NCBI GenBank assembly: GCA_018902545.1
Contig: JAHIQM010000008.1
Location: 62,001 to 126,000, forward strand
Origin: Pseudomonadota bacterium
GTDB taxonomy: Bacteria; Desulfobacterota; Desulfovibrionia; Desulfovibrionales; Desulfomicrobiaceae
Direction: 5' to 3'
Length of the DNA: 64,000 bases
Under the pieces are notes generated by a model, which searched no databases, was not told the DNA's origin, and was given only the letters and a program-made list of their open reading frames with translations. Positions 60,638-64,000 of the stretch are shown in pieces. The translations under genes were made by a program, and so were the position numbers. The number at the start of each line of letters is the position of its first letter. The stretch's first letter is position 1.

Positions 60638-61492
60638 TCAGCCCTTTGACAATTTTCTTGCGCGTCCCAGAACACGTGCCAGCGAACGCAAGGCATCGGG
60701 CCCCAATTCTTCGGGGCGAACGCGCCGGTCAACGCCCAGGTCGGCGCACCACGCTTCCACGTCGGGGGACCAGTGGCTCTTGAGGATCGTGCCAAGCTGC
60801 TTGCGGCGCTGCTGAAAAAGAATCTTGACCGTAAAGGACAGGGCCGGGCCATCATCCCAGGCCGGATCCGGGCGGGGCAGGAAACGCACAATGGCCGAAT
60901 CCACCTTGGGCTGGGGACGGAAGACATGGGGTGGGACCGTGAAAACGTACTGCGCCCGCGCGAAATTTCCAACCCAGGCCGAAAGCGCCCCATACGCCTT
61001 GCAGCCCGCCTCGGCCGTGAGGCGCAGGGCGACCTCCTTTTGCACCATGAAGAGCATGCTCTTCCAGGAGCGGCAGCGACTGACCATCTCCCAGATCATG
61101 GGCGAGGCCACGTTGTAGGGCAGATTGCCGATGAGGGACAGGCCGGGCAGACCCCGCGTCCCCTCCCAGCAGAAATCCAGCCCGTCGGCATGGATCACCC
61201 CGACGGCGGGAAACTGAGTCTTTATCCAGCGCACCAGCTCGGAGTCTTTTTCCAAGGCCATGACCGGCCCATCGTGCCCGGCCAGAATGCGGGTCAAGGC
61301 ACCGCGCCCCGGACCGATCTCAAGCACCGGATCTTTCGGCCCTAGCTCCAGGCTCGCGACGATGCGCCTACATATATTGGGGTCGGAAAGAAAATTCTGT
61401 CCCAGGGAACGCTTGGGCGCATAAAAGGAGGATCTATCCACGGCGAGACATCCGGCGTTGCCGCTCGAGTCTGCGTTTGGCCCGTCGGTCAT
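60638..61492 (-). CDS. rsmA: 16S rRNA dimethyladenosine transferase KsgA/RsmA
   Basis: Dimethylates A1518 and A1519 of 16S rRNA, a checkpoint of 30S assembly; 284 residues. Motifs: LGQNFLSDPNICRRIVASLE, SAM-binding VLEIGPGRGALTRILAG, catalytic IGNLPYNVASPMIWEM. The C-terminal domain has FRPQPKVDSAIVRFLPRP. The ATG at 61492 overlaps the upstream DUF2062 gene by 59 nt and has no clear ribosome site; a GTG at 61441 (VDRSSFYAPKRSLGQNF) would remove most of the overlap and is a serious alternative. Confidence 0.95.
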   Translation of the reverse strand: MTDGPNADSSGNAGCLAVDRSSFYAPKRSLGQNFLSDPNICRRIVASLELGPKDPVLEIGPGRGALTRILAGHDGPVMALEKDSELVRWIKTQFPAVGVIHADGLDFCWEGTRGLPGLSLIGNLPYNVASPMIWEMVSRCRSWKSMLFMVQKEVALRLTAEAGCKAYGALSAWVGNFARAQYVFTVPPHVFRPQPKVDSAIVRFLPRPDPAWDDGPALSFTVKILFQQRRKQLGTILKSHWSPDVEAWCADLGVDRRVRPEELGPDALRSLARVLGRARKLSKG

Positions 61493-61943
61493 GATAGATG
61501 AGCACGGCGCGCAGGGCGATGAAATACGTGCCTACGGCCAGGGGAATTCCGGCGATGAAACCGCCGAGGGTGGTGATGAGCAGCCATTTCCAGCTCCGTT
61601 GCAAAAGTTCCAGGAGCGGGAGGTTCAAGAATTCGTGGATATTGAGGGGTGCCACGTCCACGGGCACGAAAACCTTGCCCAGCATGTACAGCAGTGGAAA
61701 AATGATGGCCCAGTTGAAGGGGTTGCTCCACCAGGTTCCCAAGGCCGCAGCTATGATATTGCCCCGCAGGAGAAGGGCCAGAACCACGGCGATGGCCATC
61801 TGCAGGGACAGAAAAGGCAGCGTGCCAGCGAACACGCCGAGGGCCAGCCCCAGGGCGATGGACTCGGCCGGGGCTTTGATGCGCACGACGCGCAGGTAGG
61901 AATAGCGGCTCAGGCGGGCTATCTTGGTCCAGATTCTTTCCAT
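61434..61943 (-). CDS. DUF2062 membrane protein
   Basis: A 169-residue membrane protein with DUF2062 features: SIALGLALGVFAGTLPFLSL, a second helix AIAVVLALLLRGNIIAAALG, then the TWWSNPFNWAIIFPLLYMLG motif, and a final helix (TLGGFIAGIPLAVGTYFIAL). The C-terminus is very basic (RRAKRRLERQRRMSRRG). Function is unknown; the family often occurs near glycosyltransferases or cell-envelope genes. It overlaps rsmA. A terminator-like hairpin ends 11 nt before its start codon. Confidence 0.85.
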   Translation of the reverse strand: MERIWTKIARLSRYSYLRVVRIKAPAESIALGLALGVFAGTLPFLSLQMAIAVVLALLLRGNIIAAALGTWWSNPFNWAIIFPLLYMLGKVFVPVDVAPLNIHEFLNLPLLELLQRSWKWLLITTLGGFIAGIPLAVGTYFIALRAVLIYHDRRAKRRLERQRRMSRRG

Positions 61944-61953
61944 AAATTCACAT

Positions 61954-62049
61954 AAAAAAAGGCAGTTGGAGTACCCAGCCTGCCTTGGTTCCTGGCGTGT
62001 TCAGACTATTTGTGGCCAAGATGTATTGCCCTGGCGCGCAGCTTGTCAA
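61954..62049 (-). ncRNA. Possible small RNA or attenuated leader before the DUF2062 gene
   Basis: On the minus strand a perfect TTGACA (62049-62044) is followed by a -10-like ATACAT (62026-62021, 17-nt spacer). About 30 nt below the expected start point begins a terminator: stem AAGGCAG/CTGCCTT with inner TGG/CCA pairs and seven T residues (61986-61954). The predicted transcript is about 60 nt. It ends 11 nt before the DUF2062 start, so it is either an independent small RNA or a regulated leader. Confidence 0.45.
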
Positions 62050-62086
62050 ATCATTTCCCGCTGCCTCCCGCACGCCCAAACGCATC

Positions 62087-62113
62087 AAAAAAGGGCAGGA
62101 CGTCCCCCTGCCC
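62087..62113 (-). terminator. Terminator after ferritin
   Basis: On the minus strand, GGGCAGG-type stem (CCTGCCC complement) with a 7-nt loop and six T residues, 7 nt after the ferritin stop. Confidence 0.88.
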
Positions 62114-62120
62114 CTGCATT

Positions 62121-62627
62121 CTACACTGCCGGAGGCGTGAACACGCGCGCGGCCATGTCCCGGTCCATCATGAAGAGTCCCCCGCCATCGGACCCCAGAA
62201 GACGCAGCTTCTGCACAACGGCGTTTACGCTGTCCTCTTCCTCGACCTGTTCCGAAACGAACCAGTTCAGGAAATTGGCGGAGGCGTGATCCTTCTCCTT
62301 AATGGCGAGGTTCATCAGATCATTGATGCGGCCGGTGATGTAGGCCTCGTGCTTACGCGCGGCTTCCATGGCCGCCAGCGGGCTCTCCCACTCGAACTGC
62401 GGCTTGTCGATGGGCTCCAGGGTCACCCTTCCGCCGCGTTCGCTTATGTAGTTGAAGAACTTCATGGCGTGGAAGGTCTCCTCCTGGTTCTGGATGGTCA
62501 TCCAGTTGGCGAAACCGGCCAGGTTTTTGTCCTGGAAATAGGCCACCATGGCCAGGTAGAGATAGGCGGAAAACATTTCCGCGTTGATCTGATCGTTGAG
62601 CGCTTTTTCCATCTTGGTGCTGAGCAT
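62121..62627 (-). CDS. ftnA: Ferritin (non-heme)
   Basis: Iron-storage ferritin of 168 residues. Ferroxidase ligands are visible: Glu17 in NDQINAEMFSAYLYLAM, Glu50 and His53 in QNQEETFHAMKFFNYI, and the later Glu residues in KHEAYITGRINDLMN and FLNWFVSEQVEEED. The heme-binding Met context of bacterioferritin is not present. It lies 30 nt after tpx with an AAGGAGAA ribosome site, so the two form a tpx-ferritin operon against peroxide and iron stress, useful for an anaerobe exposed to oxygen. Confidence 0.95.
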   Translation of the reverse strand: MLSTKMEKALNDQINAEMFSAYLYLAMVAYFQDKNLAGFANWMTIQNQEETFHAMKFFNYISERGGRVTLEPIDKPQFEWESPLAAMEAARKHEAYITGRINDLMNLAIKEKDHASANFLNWFVSEQVEEEDSVNAVVQKLRLLGSDGGGLFMMDRDMAARVFTPPAV

Positions 62628-62657
62628 GAGGGTATTCTCCTTGAAGCGTTTACGTAA

Positions 62658-63173
62658 TTAAAGCAGCTTTTTAACAGCCTCGATCACTGCAGCGTAATCC
62701 GGTTCGCTGCTGATTTCAGGGACAGTCTGCACGTACGCCACCTTGCCCTTAGCATCGACGACGAAGATCGCCCTGGTCAGCAGACGCAAACCTTCGATGA
62801 GCACTCCGTAGGCCTGCCCAAAAGAGGCCGTCTGGTAGTCGGACACGGTCTGCACGTTCTCAACGCCCGCGCTACCGCACCAGCGTTTCTGGGCAAAGGG
62901 CAGATCCATGCTCACGGTCAGGATCTTGACCTTGTCGCCTAGGGCCTGGGCTTCCTGGTTGAAGCGCCGGGTCTCCATGTCGCAGGTCGGGGTGTCCAGG
63001 GACGGCACTGCCGAAAGCACCACCACCTTGCCCTTGAAATCGGCAAGGGACACGGGACCGAGGCCGTTATCGACCACGTTGAAATCCGGGGCGACCATGC
63101 CGGGGGTGATCTCCGGGCCGAGCAGGGTCACGGGATTTCCTTTCATTGTCACGACGTTGGCTCTTTTGTTCAT
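62658..63173 (-). CDS. tpx: Thiol peroxidase (atypical 2-Cys peroxiredoxin)
   Basis: Periplasm/cytoplasm peroxidase that reduces H2O2 and alkyl peroxides with thioredoxin, 171 residues. The peroxidatic site SAVPSLDTPTCD (about 54-65) is the Tpx signature, and the resolving Cys is in AQKRWCGSAG. VKILTVSMDLPFAQKRW and DYQTASFGQAYGVLIEGLRL are conserved. First gene of tpx-ferritin, with a candidate sigma-70 promoter about 75 nt upstream. Confidence 0.96.
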   Translation of the reverse strand: MNKRANVVTMKGNPVTLLGPEITPGMVAPDFNVVDNGLGPVSLADFKGKVVVLSAVPSLDTPTCDMETRRFNQEAQALGDKVKILTVSMDLPFAQKRWCGSAGVENVQTVSDYQTASFGQAYGVLIEGLRLLTRAIFVVDAKGKVAYVQTVPEISSEPDYAAVIEAVKKLL

Positions 63174-63248
63174 TGCGTACTCCGTTGTTTGAGGCCAGCT
63201 CCGCTGACGGCCAGCGCGGAAGCGATGTGGCCGGTTTATCAGTATTGC

Positions 63249-63276
63249 ATTCTAAGGTTTTCATCCGCCCACGCAA
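63249..63276 (-). promoter_or_regulatory. Candidate sigma-70 promoter of tpx-ferritin
   Basis: The minus strand reads TTGCGT-N16-TAGAAT, then a leader of about 70 nt. A TTAGAAT...CTGATAA pattern overlaps the -10 box and slightly resembles half of a PerR/Fur box, too weak to call. Confidence 0.45.
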
Positions 63277-63376
63277 GGGGCAAAAAGCATATTCTGCATC
63301 CTATCAGCTCATTGGTTGCCAAGTCACCACTTTTCCGCCTCTGGCCAACCGCCCCGCCCCCTGCTACACCGCCCCC

Positions 63377-64000
63377 ATGCACGATCCCCGACTGGTTTTT
63401 CTCGGCCTGGACGGCCTGCCGTGGTCTCTGGCCCAAAACCTCTGCGCCCAGGGTCTGCTCCCCAATCTGGCGACCATAGCGGGGTCCTGCGGATGCCGGG
63501 CCATCTCCGCCGAACTGCCCGAACTCTCCCCCGTGAACTGGACCAGCCTCTTCACTGCCTCCTCGCCCGGCGAACACGGGGTCTTCGGGTTCACGCGCCT
63601 GGACCCGCGAACCTACGAACTTCAGTTCACGGACTTCACCCACGTGCATGGGGCGACGATTTTTGAACGACTGGCGGACAAGGGCCTTTTCTGCAAGGTC
63701 CTGAACATGCCCAACCTCGCCCCGGTGCGGCCCATGCGGGCCATGCTCGTGGCCGGGTTTCCGGCCCAGACCCTGCGCGGCTCCGTGCATCCTGCGGCCA
63801 TGGAGGGCATCCTCGCCGACCACGACTACACGATAGAAGCCGACACCGTGCGCGGAGCCTCGGACACGGCCTTTCTGCTGGGTGACCTGCACCGTTCCCT
63901 GGCCTGCCGCGAACGCGCGCTTGACCTCCTGTGGCCGGACCTGGCCTGGGACCTCTTCTTCTTCGTGCTGACGGAGACCGATCGCCTGGGACACTTCCTC
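63377..64000 (+). CDS. Type I phosphodiesterase / alkaline phosphatase superfamily protein (3' end outside window)
   Basis: The first 208 codons of a nucleotide pyrophosphatase/phosphodiesterase family protein. After MHDPRLVFLGLDGLPW (metal-binding Asp12) comes PELSPVNWTSLFTASSPGEH with the Thr/Ser nucleophile region, then GFTRLDP, and later FVLTETDRLGHFL, the second metal-binding Asp/His block. No signal peptide is seen. The family acts on nucleotide or phospho-ester substrates; the substrate is not known. It is divergent from tpx with 203 nt between starts. No strong ribosome site is visible upstream. Confidence 0.85.
   Translation, partial: MHDPRLVFLGLDGLPWSLAQNLCAQGLLPNLATIAGSCGCRAISAELPELSPVNWTSLFTASSPGEHGVFGFTRLDPRTYELQFTDFTHVHGATIFERLADKGLFCKVLNMPNLAPVRPMRAMLVAGFPAQTLRGSVHPAAMEGILADHDYTIEADTVRGASDTAFLLGDLHRSLACRERALDLLWPDLAWDLFFFVLTETDRLGHFL

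Noticed and set aside
63236-63260. PerR/Fur box upstream of tpx
   Set aside because: Only half-site resemblance (TTAGAAT...CTGATAA); below what would support an operator call.

Overview
The window is a GC-rich bacterial chromosome segment that reads like a flagellated member of the Desulfovibrionales (sulfate-reducing Desulfobacterota, Desulfomicrobium/Desulfovibrio type). This assignment is an inference. It rests on a fused CobA-HemD protein, a citramalate synthase route to isoleucine, an ADP-forming acetyl-CoA synthetase paired with a DRTGG-domain protein, thiol peroxidase next to ferritin, and sigma-54/sigma-28 type flagellar promoters. There is no prophage, CRISPR array, transposase or plasmid-like block; nearly all of the DNA is core genome.

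Layout. 1-8850 (minus): flagellar rod, ring and hook-filament junction genes flgF-flgG-flgA-flgH-flgI-flgJ, then flgN-flgK-flgL (flgL is cut by the window edge). 8983-19517 (plus): tRNA-Gly(CCC) followed by the translation/RNA operon rimP-nusA-ylxR-infB-DUF503-rbfA-nrnA-truB-rpsO-pnp. 19518-20077: intergenic DNA with two copies of a structured repeat. 20078-22597: nucleoside-recognition and VanZ-like membrane proteins, divergent from lpxB. 22645-24514: an isoleucine-type attenuator (leader peptide plus competing hairpins) and cimA. 24515-24835: a third copy of the structured repeat. 24836-28781: acetyl-CoA synthetase and its DRTGG partner, divergent from rnc. 28879-35086: flagellin, flaG and the hook operon fliK-flgD-flgE. 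35418-40455: a five-gene membrane/lipid operon built around a DUF1365-cyclopropane synthase fusion. 40629-47359: a Cys-containing hypothetical gene, then valS-cobA/hemD-purN-AMMECR1-ppi. 47503-53241: BPL_N protein and the nuclease-trkA-trkH-small ORF-HD train. 53231-59724: an expanded macromolecular synthesis operon rpsU-yqeY-mutS2-dnaG-rpoD. 59878-64000: a 58-residue membrane protein, HU, rsmA, DUF2062, a possible small RNA, ferritin, tpx and the start of a type I phosphodiesterase.

Regulation visible in sequence: good sigma-54 (-24/-12) matches before flgF, flgN and fliC, a weaker one before fliK, and a near-consensus sigma-28 promoter before flaG. The cimA leader has all parts of a translation-coupled attenuator. 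A terminator-like hairpin sits in the valS leader, a long stem in the pnp leader, and a terminator separates the tRNA from rimP.

The strongest candidate for something undescribed is the three-copy element at 19608-19772 (minus), 19857-20005 (plus) and 24573-24743 (plus). All copies share two conserved blocks of about 35 and 31 nt. These are held between an outer and an inner stem whose sequences differ completely between copies while pairing is kept, and the apical loop is variable. That pattern points to a structured RNA or hairpin element rather than an ordinary palindromic repeat.
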